DNA of 21,213 nucleotides, from positions 1 through 21,213 of the forward strand of contig JAKJGA010000015.1 in the NCBI GenBank assembly GCA_022704645.1. The letters are read 5' to 3'. Source of the DNA: Spirochaetota bacterium (GTDB lineage Bacteria; Spirochaetota; UBA4802; JAFGJZ01). Positions within the stretch are counted from its first letter, which is position 1. Each line of letters opens with the position of its first letter. Positions 1-6,911 of the stretch are shown one piece after another. The translations under genes were made by a program, and so were the position numbers. The notes under the pieces were generated by a model. That model was not told the origin of the DNA, ran no database searches, and saw only the letters and a program-made list of their open reading frames with translations.

Positions 1-211
1 GAATGATAACCGGCCGCTCTTTATCGGAAATTTTCATCATCTGAAGAGTCTTGGGGTGTCTTCGTGTAATCGCTTCAGCGCTTAAAAGTTCCGTATAAAC
101 AAGAGAAGCTCCATGCGAAGAACATATCTCCCGGAAAGGAAGATCAGTATATCCCGCCAGAGGAGCTAAAACAAGAGGGTTTTCTAATGATATGGAACCG
201 AGAGAAATCAT
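1..211 (-). CDS. tRNA-dihydrouridine synthase, DusB-type (5' part only)
   Basis: This is the N-terminal 70 residues of a gene that runs off the left edge of the window on the minus strand. The flavoenzyme family reduces specific uridines in tRNA to dihydrouridine in the cytoplasm. Visible family signatures are the FMN-barrel start NPLVLAPLAGYTDLPFR (about residues 11-27), then GASLVYTELLSAEAI (about 34-48), with the downstream ERPVII segment at the edge. The ATG at 211-209 lies in a TAATG junction with the stop codon of the upstream MBL gene (1-nt overlap), so the two are probably translationally coupled. The substrate uridine position cannot be told from this fragment. Assignment to the Dus family is firm; the DusB subgroup is likely by resemblance. 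Confidence 0.9.
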   Translation of the reverse strand, partial: MISLGSISLENPLVLAPLAGYTDLPFREICSSHGASLVYTELLSAEAITRRHPKTLQMMKISDKERPVII

Positions 212-1164
212 TAAAGTTCGAACTGCATTCCTTCTGTAGCCGTAAAAATTTCGGGCTTATCGGAGTTCGAAACATTACGATGCTCCACAGCTTCAAAAAG
301 ATTTGAAGCAATTTGAGAATCCGAATATGAGGGGTCATGATGAGTAAGTATCAATTTTGAAACATTCCATCTGAGAGCACAGTTCACAGCCATAGTATAA
401 GAAGTATGACCCCAGTCAAATTTCATAAATGAATCGTCGAGAGAATACTGTGAGTCTATCATGAGAATTTCAGAATTATCAAAGAAATGCTTATTTTCAA
501 CATTCAAAGACTCAAGATACTCTCCGGTAAATTCGGCATCAGTAGCAAAAATGAAAGTCTTACCGTTTTCTCTGAAGCGGTATGCAAAACTTCCCCCTGG
601 ATGACGAAGCGGTATGCAGTCAACCGTCATATTCCCTATTTTAATTTCCTGTAATGGAGTTATCCGTATAAAATTTTTCTGCGAACCCATTTCTTCCAGT
701 TTACGCGGAAAAAATCTGTAATCATGCTGATATTCAAAACGGCTCTGCATATCAGCGACAGGTGAATAGAAATGTATTATATTGCCTGGCATCCATGCAG
801 GTTTAAAGAAAGGGAATCCCTGAATATGGTCCCAGTGTGTGTGAGTGATAAAAAATGAAATATCCGCACCTTTCATGAATTTTTCATCTTTAATCAGTTT
901 GTCGCCGAGAGGACGGAGGCCTGTTCCGCAATCCAGTATGCAGATATCACCTGAATCAGAAGTGACTGAAACACAGGTGGTGTTTCCGCCGAAAATGTTA
1001 GATAAATCCAAAGGAAGCGAATTTATAAAGCTCTCAATACCTGTATCAGAGGAAATATCCTCTTTAGCGGCAAGACTCAGAACTTTTTTGAGTTTTTCAC
1101 GATATTCCCCTGTTGTCAGAGGAGTAGGAAGCGACCCGCGCACACCCCAAAGCTCAATCAGCAT
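211..1164 (-). CDS. MBL-fold metallo-hydrolase
   Basis: A 317-residue metallo-beta-lactamase-fold hydrolase, probably cytoplasmic because no signal peptide is seen. The dinuclear metal site is readable: HTHWDH (H108, H110, D112, H113), then H188 in PLRHPGG, D209 in FATDAEF and H275 in LTHHDPSYSD. The N-terminus MLIELWGVRGSLPTP and the FGGNTTCV segment are typical of a widespread subgroup annotated only as 'MBL fold metallo-hydrolase', which resembles phosphodiesterase/RNase Z-like members; the substrate is unknown. The ATG at 1164 is preceded by GGAG (1171-1174) at a 6-nt spacing. It is the first gene of an operon with the dihydrouridine synthase (TAATG junction) and has its own promoter. All metal ligands appear intact, so it is probably active. 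Confidence 0.85.
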   Translation of the reverse strand: MLIELWGVRGSLPTPLTTGEYREKLKKVLSLAAKEDISSDTGIESFINSLPLDLSNIFGGNTTCVSVTSDSGDICILDCGTGLRPLGDKLIKDEKFMKGADISFFITHTHWDHIQGFPFFKPAWMPGNIIHFYSPVADMQSRFEYQHDYRFFPRKLEEMGSQKNFIRITPLQEIKIGNMTVDCIPLRHPGGSFAYRFRENGKTFIFATDAEFTGEYLESLNVENKHFFDNSEILMIDSQYSLDDSFMKFDWGHTSYTMAVNCALRWNVSKLILTHHDPSYSDSQIASNLFEAVEHRNVSNSDKPEIFTATEGMQFEL

Positions 1165-1221
1165 TCAACACTCCAGTCATCACGAACATAATAAATGAAA
1201 AATAATTACCTTTCAATACTA

Positions 1222-1250
1222 AGTATAGTGCGCAAAATCAGTCAATTCAA
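1222..1250 (-). promoter_or_regulatory. Predicted sigma70-like promoter for MBL-dus operon
   Basis: On the minus strand, TTGAAT (1250-1245) and TATACT (1227-1222) are separated by exactly 17 bp, about 60 nt upstream of the MBL start codon. The -10 element lies within an 11-bp inverted repeat (ATACT-A-AGTAT, 1216-1226 on the plus strand). This is a pattern match only; no transcript data are available. Confidence 0.6.
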
Positions 1251-1278
1251 TTTCTAATTCAGCTTCATTCAATTATTC

Positions 1279-1309
1279 TTGACACGTCTGTTCATTAATT
1301 AAATAAGAT
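1279..1309 (+). promoter_or_regulatory. Possible psd promoter
   Basis: A perfect TTGACA (1279-1284) is followed by an A/T-rich stretch. The best -10 match, TAAGAT (1304-1309), needs a long 19-bp spacer and would place the start of transcription very close to the ribosome binding site, so the exact -10 is uncertain. Confidence 0.35.
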
Positions 1310-1326
1310 AGCAATGGAAGGTGTTT

Positions 1327-2175
1327 ATGAACGGTTTTCTGATTTTCTTTTTCCACATAATACCAAAAGCTTTTCTTTCCCGAATTTTCGGTTATTTCGC
1401 GCGCACCAGATTATCCGCGCACTTAATGCTTAACTGGTTCGTAAACCGCTTTAAAATCAACCTCAATGAAGCTCTTATCCCTGAAAAAGGCTTTAAAACC
1501 ATGGATGAGTTTTTTACACGAAAACTCAAACCGGGCGTCCACAATATTGACAAAACTTCTAATGCCGTTGTTTCTCCGGTCGATGCTGTTATTGCAGAAT
1601 TCGGACCCGTGACCGGAACAAGGGTTCTGCAGGCAAAAAACATTGACTACCTTCTGGCTGATATAATTCCGAATCACATGCATCATTTCTTTATAGACGG
1701 ATCATTTTTAACTCTCTATCTTTCACCTTCCGATTATCACAGAATTCACTCCCCTGTTGACGGAGACGTAATGGGTTATCTCTATATCCCCGGTAAACTG
1801 TTTCCGGTAGCTGAATTCATGACAGAAGGCGTTAATCGTCTTTTCTGCAAAAATGAAAGAATGATTACTTTTATACAGACGTCACACGGTAAATGCGCTG
1901 TAATAAAAGTCGGAGCAATGAATGTAGGAAGAATTTCTCTTTCATACGACGATTTTGAAACAAACAAAACAGCTTTTAGGAAAAAACGCGAAAACTTTTA
2001 CAACTCTGCATTTCAGCCGCAGCTGTCACGCGGAGATGAAATCGGAGCTTTCCATCTCGGTTCTACAGTTATAATGCTATTCGAAAAGGATATGATAAAC
2101 TGGCATATTCTAAGACAAAATCAGCGTGTGCGGGTTGGACAAAAGCTCGGCGAATTTAAAAAGAAGGAATTATAA
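1327..2175 (+). CDS. psd: Phosphatidylserine decarboxylase
   Basis: Converts phosphatidylserine to phosphatidylethanolamine at the cytoplasmic face of the inner membrane. The protein is 282 residues, the usual length for the bacterial long form. The self-cleavage motif LGST is present near the C-terminus (Ser about 246), where autocleavage would create the pyruvoyl group and split the chain into beta and alpha subunits. The Asp and His of the maturation triad are visible in SPVDAV (D86) and YHRIHSPVDG (H141). A hydrophobic N-terminus (NGFLIFFFHIIP) fits membrane association. The reading frame opens at a GTG (1321), but the ribosome binding site GGAAGG (1316-1321) overlaps that codon and sits 5 nt before the ATG at 1327, so 1327 is preferred. 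A TPR protein follows in the same direction 104 bp downstream. No phosphatidylserine synthase gene is in the window. Confidence 0.95.
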   Translation: MNGFLIFFFHIIPKAFLSRIFGYFARTRLSAHLMLNWFVNRFKINLNEALIPEKGFKTMDEFFTRKLKPGVHNIDKTSNAVVSPVDAVIAEFGPVTGTRVLQAKNIDYLLADIIPNHMHHFFIDGSFLTLYLSPSDYHRIHSPVDGDVMGYLYIPGKLFPVAEFMTEGVNRLFCKNERMITFIQTSHGKCAVIKVGAMNVGRISLSYDDFETNKTAFRKKRENFYNSAFQPQLSRGDEIGAFHLGSTVIMLFEKDMINWHILRQNQRVRVGQKLGEFKKKEL

Positions 2176-2221
2176 AAGTTAAGGGAATTCTTAAATTATT
2201 CCGAAAATCTTAATGCGGGAT

Positions 2222-2256
2222 TCTATAAAACCATGACATGTTTCCGGTTTTATAGA
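2222..2256 (+). repeat. Perfect 11-bp inverted repeat upstream of TPR gene
   Basis: TCTATAAAACC (2222-2232) and its exact reverse complement GGTTTTATAGA (2246-2256) enclose a 13-nt loop. It lies in the psd-TPR gap, 12 nt before the ribosome binding site AAGAGG (2268-2273). No U-tract follows, so it is not a standard terminator. It could be an operator, an RNA-processing hairpin or a translation-control hairpin. Confidence 0.6.
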
Positions 2257-2279
2257 TTTGCCCCATCAAGAGGTATTTC

Positions 2280-3143
2280 ATGAGAACTTCAAATTCTGTA
2301 CCGGCTGATGCCGTTTCGGTCTACAACAAAGCGCTTGAGCTGTCAAACAAGGGAGAGCTGAAAGCGGCTCTTGACTTCTATCTTCAGGCAATAAAAATCC
2401 ACCCTAAATTTCTGGAAGCTTTCAACAATCTGGGAGAAACATATTCAAAACTCGGTGAAAGAAACAAAGCAATAAAAACCTATCTCGAAGCACTTGCAAT
2501 CAAAAGAGACAACCGCGTTCTATTGAATCTCGGAGTAGAATATTATAATTCAGCCAATTTTCAGCAGGCACTCTCTCTTTTCACAGAATCCCTCAATATG
2601 GATCAGTCTTTTACTGAAGGTCATTTCTATACCGCCCTTGCATATCATAGAACAAAAAACATACCTTCAGCCGAAGCACACCTGAAAAGAGTAATCGAGT
2701 TGGATTTCCGTCATTTAAAAGCAAATTATCTTCTATCTTCCATACTATATGATAAAAAAGAATACAATAAGGTCATCGAGTGTCTCGACAAAATAAAAGA
2801 CATAGCAGACGATAAAGCATTTGTAAAAAAATATTACGGTTTCTGCATGTATCATTTGGGAAATTATATGGAAGCAGCCGAACTTCTTTCAGAAGCGATG
2901 CACCTTTCTCCTGAATATTCAAAATTCAAGGATTACATCAAATCAATGACTTATGAAAATAAAATAAAGGAAATCGGAGACATCAAACTCAAAATAAAGG
3001 ATCTCGAAAAGAAAATGATGAAAGGAGACAGCTCAATCGGAGATTACACTCACCTTTCAATGCTTTATATATTTAACGGCGAGAACAAAAAAGCCGAACA
3101 ACTGCTGACTCCGTTAAAGGAAAAGTTTAAAAAAGCGAGCTGA
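2280..3143 (+). CDS. Tetratricopeptide repeat protein
   Basis: A 287-residue soluble protein built mainly of TPR helices. About six repeats are visible in residues 11-215, each showing the W/L-G-Y-A-F-A-P type spacing, for example FNNLGETYSKLGERNKAI and KALE/YLEAL helices. A charged, lysine-rich helical segment (about 220-250, possibly coiled coil) follows, then one more helix pair to the end. There is no signal peptide or membrane segment. TPR arrays mediate protein-protein contacts, and nothing here identifies the partner. The ATG at 2280 has AAGAGG 6 nt upstream. It probably belongs to the psd transcription unit, though the intervening hairpin may separate them. The stop codon lies inside the terminator shared with the convergent FKBP gene. 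Confidence 0.85.
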   Translation: MRTSNSVPADAVSVYNKALELSNKGELKAALDFYLQAIKIHPKFLEAFNNLGETYSKLGERNKAIKTYLEALAIKRDNRVLLNLGVEYYNSANFQQALSLFTESLNMDQSFTEGHFYTALAYHRTKNIPSAEAHLKRVIELDFRHLKANYLLSSILYDKKEYNKVIECLDKIKDIADDKAFVKKYYGFCMYHLGNYMEAAELLSEAMHLSPEYSKFKDYIKSMTYENKIKEIGDIKLKIKDLEKKMMKGDSSIGDYTHLSMLYIFNGENKKAEQLLTPLKEKFKKAS

Positions 3144-3157
3144 AAGCCCGCTTTTTT
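3129..3157. terminator. Bidirectional intrinsic terminator between TPR and FKBP genes
   Basis: AAAAAAGCGAGC (3129-3140), loop TGAAA, then GCCCGCTTTTTT (3146-3157): a 12-bp stem with one A/C mismatch, with an A-tract on one side and a T-tract on the other. It can therefore act in both directions. It overlaps the last codons of the plus-strand TPR gene and the stop of the minus-strand FKBP gene. Confidence 0.85.
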
Positions 3158-3707
3158 AATGTCCGCATCCGCAATTGCATCCGCCGCTTTTTTTATCTTT
3201 ATCGTCATCACAGTCGCAGTCATCACCGCAATCGCAATCGCAATCGTCTCCGCAGGAGTCTTCAGAAAGATTATATTTTGCTTCAGAATTAACTTCAACA
3301 AGTTTAACCTTAAACATCAGATCTTTTCCCGCAAGAGGATGATTGAAATCGAGTTCAACATCTGATTCTGTAACTGATTTTATTTTTGCCGGATGATGCA
3401 TACCATCAGGCATCATAACTTCTATAACAAGTCCTTCCTGAGGTTCAAGAAAATTCTTCATTTCCGACAAAGGAACTTTTTCAATATAAGTATCACTGTA
3501 CTCTCCGTAAGCATCTGCGGATTTAACAAGAAATTCCTTTTCTTCACCTATGTTCATCGCAACTATCTGCTTTTCAAATTCGGGTATAACGGATTCTGTC
3601 CCGATTTCAAATTCAAGCGGATCCCCGTTTTCGGAGCTGTCAAAAATTTCTCCGCCCGCAAGTTTGCCCGTATAGTGAACAGCGGCAAACATTCCATTGT
3701 TTATCAT
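3156..3707 (-). CDS. FKBP-type peptidyl-prolyl isomerase, SlyD-like, with metal-binding tail
   Basis: A 183-residue cis-trans prolyl isomerase and probable cytoplasmic folding chaperone of the SlyD-type FKBP family. The start AAVHYTGKLAGGEIFDSS and the flap-insert layout (IEVMMPDGMHHPAKI, then FNHPLAGKDLMFKVKLVEV) are characteristic. The last roughly 33 residues form a tail with nine cysteines and about a dozen aspartates (DDCDCDCGDDCDCDDD and GGCNCGCGH), which recalls the nickel-binding His/Cys tail of SlyD but is dominated by Cys-Asp. The frame extends upstream to 3791, but that start overlaps the promoter -35 box. The ATG at 3707 has AAAGG at suitable spacing and lies downstream of the predicted transcription start, so 3707 is chosen. 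Metal binding is inferred from composition. Confidence 0.9.
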   Translation of the reverse strand: MINNGMFAAVHYTGKLAGGEIFDSSENGDPLEFEIGTESVIPEFEKQIVAMNIGEEKEFLVKSADAYGEYSDTYIEKVPLSEMKNFLEPQEGLVIEVMMPDGMHHPAKIKSVTESDVELDFNHPLAGKDLMFKVKLVEVNSEAKYNLSEDSCGDDCDCDCGDDCDCDDDKDKKSGGCNCGCGH

Positions 3708-3762
3708 TCTTTTTACCTTTTTTTTTATTTGAAAAAACCGCAAAGGTTCTTTCTTACAAGCT

Positions 3763-3791
3763 AATGTAAGCACATAATCCCGACATGTCAA
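3763..3791 (-). promoter_or_regulatory. Predicted sigma70-like promoter of the FKBP gene
   Basis: On the minus strand, TTGACA (3791-3786) and TACATT (3768-3763) have a 17-bp spacer. This implies a leader of about 50 nt before the ATG at 3707 and supports that start over the upstream one. Confidence 0.65.
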
Positions 3792-3901
3792 GGAAAGTTA
3801 TTCACTATTTGACGGTATATTTGTACACAGAATTGATGAAATAATATTAATTGATAACCGGAATAGAGCGGTCATAGCCCTATTCAAACAGTCAAATTCT
3901 C

Positions 3902-3929
3902 TTGACATCACCGCATATTGCTTTTTCAT
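3902..3929 (+). promoter_or_regulatory. Possible gpsA promoter
   Basis: A perfect TTGACA (3902-3907) is followed 16 bp later by TTTCAT (3924-3929), a weak -10 match. The -35 box is also the right arm of a GTCAA-N6-TTGAC inverted repeat (3891-3906). Confidence 0.4.
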
Positions 3930-3954
3930 GAAAAAATGCGGCTGATCGCATATT
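3911..3954 (+). repeat. Nested inverted and direct repeats in the gpsA leader
   Basis: CCGCAT (3911-3916) pairs with ATGCGG (3936-3941) around the palindrome TTTTTCATGAAAAA (3922-3935), leaving a 5-nt bulge on the left. The 8-mer CGCATATT occurs twice as a direct repeat (3912-3919 and 3947-3954), 35 bp apart. It overlaps the putative promoter, so it may be an operator. It could also be chance in A/T-rich DNA. Confidence 0.45.
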
Positions 3955-3978
3955 CTCAAAACCAAGGGGTACTTGAAA

Positions 3979-4986
3979 GTGAAAATATCGGTTGTCGGAG
4001 CAGGTGCTTTCGGAACGGCTCTCGCGATTTACTCAAAAAAATTAGGCCATGACGTTGCAGTCTGGTGCTTTGAAAAAGAACTTCCGTCAATAGTTGCAGA
4101 AAAAGGTGAAAACTCGCTTTATCTTCCGGGATACAAAGTTGAACCTTCAGTTGTTTTTACAAATGATCCGGCAGAAGCCATCAGCTCATCGGATCTCATT
4201 ATTCTGGTTTCTCCTTCATCTCATATAAGAAAAACATCAGCTCTAATTGCCCCTTTCATTACGAATAATACTTATATTCTTTCAGCGGCAAAAGGAATTG
4301 AAACCGGCTCACTTAAACTTATGAGCGAAATACTTGAAGAAACTCTTTCAGAACATAAAGACCGTCTGGCATATATTTCCGGACCTTCATTTGCAAAAGA
4401 TGTTGCATCCGGTCTGCCTACCGATCTTGCATGTGCTTCGCATAACATTGAAACTGCACGGAAAATTCAGGATATTCTTCACTCGGAAACTATCAGAATT
4501 TACGCTCAGGACGATGTAATCGGCACAGAACTCGGCGGCGCGCTGAAAAATATCATTGCTGTGGCATGCGGAGCCTGCGATGCGCTGAATCTCGGAGCAA
4601 GCGCTAGAGCTTCTCTGATGACAAGAGGACTAGCTGAAATGACCCGTCTCGGTATAGCAATGGGAGCAAACCCGTTAACGTTTTTGGGTCTTGCCGGAGT
4701 CGGCGATTTAATCCTTACCTGCACAGGCGACCTTTCAAGAAACAGAACTCTCGGCAAAAGAATCGCTCTTGGAGAAAAAGCTTCCGAGATAATATCTCAC
4801 CAGAGCGCCGTTGCGGAAGGCTACGTCACAGTAAAACCGGCCGTCGAACTTGCCCAAAAACATGGAGTTGAAATGCCTATAAGCAAGGCAGTATATGATG
4901 TATGCTATAATGATGACGATCTTAAAAGCGTAATCAAATATCTCATGAACAGAGGTGGAAAAGATGAACTTCACGGAATCGTTTAA
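3979..4986 (+). CDS. gpsA: Glycerol-3-phosphate dehydrogenase [NAD(P)+]
   Basis: Reduces dihydroxyacetone phosphate to sn-glycerol 3-phosphate, the backbone for phospholipid synthesis, in the cytoplasm. The Rossmann nucleotide loop GAGAFG (residues 7-12), the AAKGIE segment (K105), GGALKNI with the catalytic lysine (about K190), and the C-terminal-domain signature GVGDLILTCTGDLSRNRTLG are all present; at 335 residues it is full length. The frame opens with a TTG at 3973, only 3 nt after AAGGGG (3964-3969). The GTG at 3979 gives the family-typical N-terminus MKISVVGAG and a 9-nt spacing, so it is preferred, though 3973 cannot be excluded. It overlaps the downstream aldolase gene by 23 nt. With psd nearby, the region carries two phospholipid steps. 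Confidence 0.95.
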   Translation: MKISVVGAGAFGTALAIYSKKLGHDVAVWCFEKELPSIVAEKGENSLYLPGYKVEPSVVFTNDPAEAISSSDLIILVSPSSHIRKTSALIAPFITNNTYILSAAKGIETGSLKLMSEILEETLSEHKDRLAYISGPSFAKDVASGLPTDLACASHNIETARKIQDILHSETIRIYAQDDVIGTELGGALKNIIAVACGACDALNLGASARASLMTRGLAEMTRLGIAMGANPLTFLGLAGVGDLILTCTGDLSRNRTLGKRIALGEKASEIISHQSAVAEGYVTVKPAVELAQKHGVEMPISKAVYDVCYNDDDLKSVIKYLMNRGGKDELHGIV

Positions 4987-5653
4987 CAATTCAAAAAAAT
5001 GCAAGGCTGTTGCAGAGGCAATCTATGCAATAAAAGGAGTTCCTCTTTTTTACTGTAAAGATGAAGAAGAATCAATGGAAATTGCACAGACGCTTTATCA
5101 TGCTGGCTTCAAAGTAATTGAATTCACTAACCGAGGAGAAAACGCTCTTTCTGTTTTTTCAAAAATCTGCAGCAGGCTTAAAAGTCAGTTCGGCGACATT
5201 TATATCGGAGCAGGAACAATTATTGATGAACATGACGCAAAACCTTTCATTAATGCCGGAGCCGATTTTCTCATGGGACCGAATTTTTGCGAAAAAACAG
5301 CTTCTTTAGCATTTAAAAATGATGTTCTTTATATTCCGGGAATTATGACTGTTACAGAAGCTGTCAACGCAATGAAACGCGGATGCACTCTTCTAAAACT
5401 TTTTCCGGGAGAAGTTCTTACTCCGAATTTCATTAAGGCTGTAAAAGCTCCTCTTCCGAATCTTTCTTTTATAGTAACCGGCGGTGTTAAACCGGCTTCA
5501 GAATCAATCGACTTATGGATGGACGCAGGAGCGGCCGCACTCGGATTCGGAAGCCAGCTTATAAGCCATGAAATAATTGATAACCGCAATTATCCCGCGC
5601 TGAAAGAAAAATCTGAAAAACTCGTTCATCTTTTAAACGGAAACCGCTCCTAA
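4964..5653 (+). CDS. KDPG/KHG-family aldolase (bifunctional 2-keto-3-deoxy-6-phosphogluconate / 4-hydroxy-2-oxoglutarate aldolase)
   Basis: A class I aldolase of the Eda family, 229 residues, predicted to cleave 2-keto-3-deoxy-6-phosphogluconate and/or 4-hydroxy-2-oxoglutarate to pyruvate plus an aldehyde. The Schiff-base lysine is in LLKLFPGE (K145), the general-base glutamate in VIEFTNRG (E53), and phosphate- and substrate-loop segments are in GAGTIID, MGPNF and IVTGGVKP. The EFTNRG variant of the active-site strand differs from the E. coli EVTLRT form, so substrate preference is uncertain. The frame opens at a GTG (4955), but AGAGGTGG (4951-4958) overlaps it and sits 5 nt before the ATG at 4964. 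It overlaps the end of gpsA by 23 nt, so coupled translation is likely, and its last 21 bp overlap the convergent oxidoreductase gamma gene. No Entner-Doudoroff dehydratase is in the window. Confidence 0.88.
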   Translation: MNFTESFNNSKKCKAVAEAIYAIKGVPLFYCKDEEESMEIAQTLYHAGFKVIEFTNRGENALSVFSKICSRLKSQFGDIYIGAGTIIDEHDAKPFINAGADFLMGPNFCEKTASLAFKNDVLYIPGIMTVTEAVNAMKRGCTLLKLFPGEVLTPNFIKAVKAPLPNLSFIVTGGVKPASESIDLWMDAGAAALGFGSQLISHEIIDNRNYPALKEKSEKLVHLLNGNRS

Positions 5654-6169
5654 TTCAAGGGCGCGGAGATTCATATCAATAATCTTTCCGCCCTTTGATG
5701 CGAATTTCTTTTCTATAGCCGATTTTATTTTTTCAGGCTTCAGAACATTAGTTAGTTTTGCAAACGCGCCGATTATGATGACATTTGCCGACTTGGAATT
5801 TCCAAGCTTTTCAAGAGCAAGCGAATCAAGCGGAAGCTCGACTACTTTTCTTGCGCCTGCTTCAAGATTACCTGAAACAACCGAACTGTTCACAAGAAGA
5901 AGTCCGTCATTTTTGAGAAAAGGAAGAAATTTATCGACTGACGGAGAATTAAGTGCAATAAGAGTGTCGGCGCATTTGATGATCGGTGAAGCTATTTCCG
6001 AATCAGAAATAATCACATGGCAGTTCGCTGTTCCGCCTCTCATCTCTGCCCCATAAGAAGGAAAGAATGTAGCATTCCAGCCTTCTTCTACCGCTGATTC
6101 CGCAATTAAAAGACCTGCTGACAAAACGCCCTGACCGCCGAATCCTGAAATAATTATTTTTTGAGTCAT
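5633..6169 (-). CDS. 2-oxoacid:ferredoxin oxidoreductase, gamma subunit
   Basis: The smallest core subunit (178 residues) of a 2-oxoacid (probably branched-chain 2-oxoacid or 2-oxoglutarate) ferredoxin oxidoreductase, a cytoplasmic enzyme making acyl-CoA, CO2 and reduced ferredoxin. The family signatures GFGGQGVLSAG near the N-terminus and SYGAEMRGGTANC (about residues 38-50) are clear. The frame extends 19 codons upstream, but this would read into the beta gene; the ATG at 6169, 10 nt after the beta stop, gives the usual MTQKIIISGFGG start. It is the last gene of a delta-alpha-beta-gamma operon. Its 3' end overlaps the convergent aldolase gene by 21 bp with no clear terminator between them. 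Confidence 0.92.
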   Translation of the reverse strand: MTQKIIISGFGGQGVLSAGLLIAESAVEEGWNATFFPSYGAEMRGGTANCHVIISDSEIASPIIKCADTLIALNSPSVDKFLPFLKNDGLLLVNSSVVSGNLEAGARKVVELPLDSLALEKLGNSKSANVIIIGAFAKLTNVLKPEKIKSAIEKKFASKGGKIIDMNLRALELGAVSV

Positions 6170-6179
6170 ACTTTTACCG

Positions 6180-6911
6180 TCATTCCTTAAAAGTTCCGAG
6201 CGGAAAATACTCCGCGACTTTTTCAACTATATGTTTATTTGCATCAACCGGATTCATTCCCCAGTTAGTAGAACAGTTAGAAAGAATTTCGACAAACGAA
6301 TATCCTCCGTTCAGCTGAAGCTCAAACGCCTTCTTTATTGCCTTTTTTGTCTGAACAATTCCCTTGAAATCGGCAACCGAAGTTCTGACTGAATATTTAA
6401 CTGCCTGCAATGATGCTATCATTTCAGCCATTCTGATAGGATAACCTTCAGTTTCAGGATTTCTTCCCTTAGGAGTAGTCGCAGTAACCTGACCTACCAA
6501 AGTTGTCGGAGCCATCTGGCCGCCCGTCATTCCGTAGTTTGTGTTATTTACAAATATTACTGTTATCTTTTCGCCTCTGTTCGCGGTATGAATTGTTTCA
6601 GCCATGCCGATGGAAGCAAGGTCTCCATCGCCCTGATAACTTATAACGAGTTTATCCGGATGAACTCTTTTTATACCGGTAGCAACAGCTGCAGCCCTTC
6701 CGTGCGCCGCTTCGCTAACGTCAAAATCAAAGTAATCATACGCTAGAACGGCACATCCGACTGGTGCTACCGCAATTGTCTTTTCGCGGAGATCGAGCTC
6801 ATCTATTACTTCGCAAATAAGACGGTGTATAACCGAATGACCGCAACCCGGACAATAATGAAAAGGAGCCTGAGTCATGGACTTCGGCCTGTCAAAAATA
6901 ATTTCAGCCAC
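6180..6911 (-). CDS. 2-oxoacid:ferredoxin oxidoreductase, beta subunit (TPP-binding)
   Basis: The thiamine-diphosphate-binding subunit (243 residues). HYCPGCGH near residue 20 carries conserved cysteines of the family. GDGDLASIG (94-102) followed about 25 residues later by VNNTNYGMTGGQ is the TPP/Mg2+ motif. The start is decided by the ribosome binding site: AAAGGAGG (6924-6917) lies 5 nt before a GTG at 6911, while the longer frame from 6935 has no such site. This gives an 8-nt overlap with the alpha gene (GTGGCTGA contains both this start and the alpha stop), indicating translational coupling. The substrate cannot be fixed from this subunit alone. Confidence 0.93.
   Translation of the reverse strand: MAEIIFDRPKSMTQAPFHYCPGCGHSVIHRLICEVIDELDLREKTIAVAPVGCAVLAYDYFDFDVSEAAHGRAAAVATGIKRVHPDKLVISYQGDGDLASIGMAETIHTANRGEKITVIFVNNTNYGMTGGQMAPTTLVGQVTATTPKGRNPETEGYPIRMAEMIASLQAVKYSVRTSVADFKGIVQTKKAIKKAFELQLNGGYSFVEILSNCSTNWGMNPVDANKHIVEKVAEYFPLGTFKE

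Noticed and set aside
3159..3365. Plus-strand open frame opposite the FKBP tail
   Set aside because: Composition (Ala/Ile-rich) mirrors the repetitive Cys/Asp codons of the opposite strand; no ribosome binding site or family match.
3708..3791. Upstream extension of the FKBP reading frame (28 codons)
   Set aside because: It overlaps the predicted promoter, encodes no family sequence, and a better start with a ribosome binding site exists at 3707.
5657..5695. Imperfect hairpin after the aldolase stop as its terminator
   Set aside because: Three central mismatches and only three T residues follow; it lies within the gamma-subunit coding region. Mentioned only in the overlap finding.
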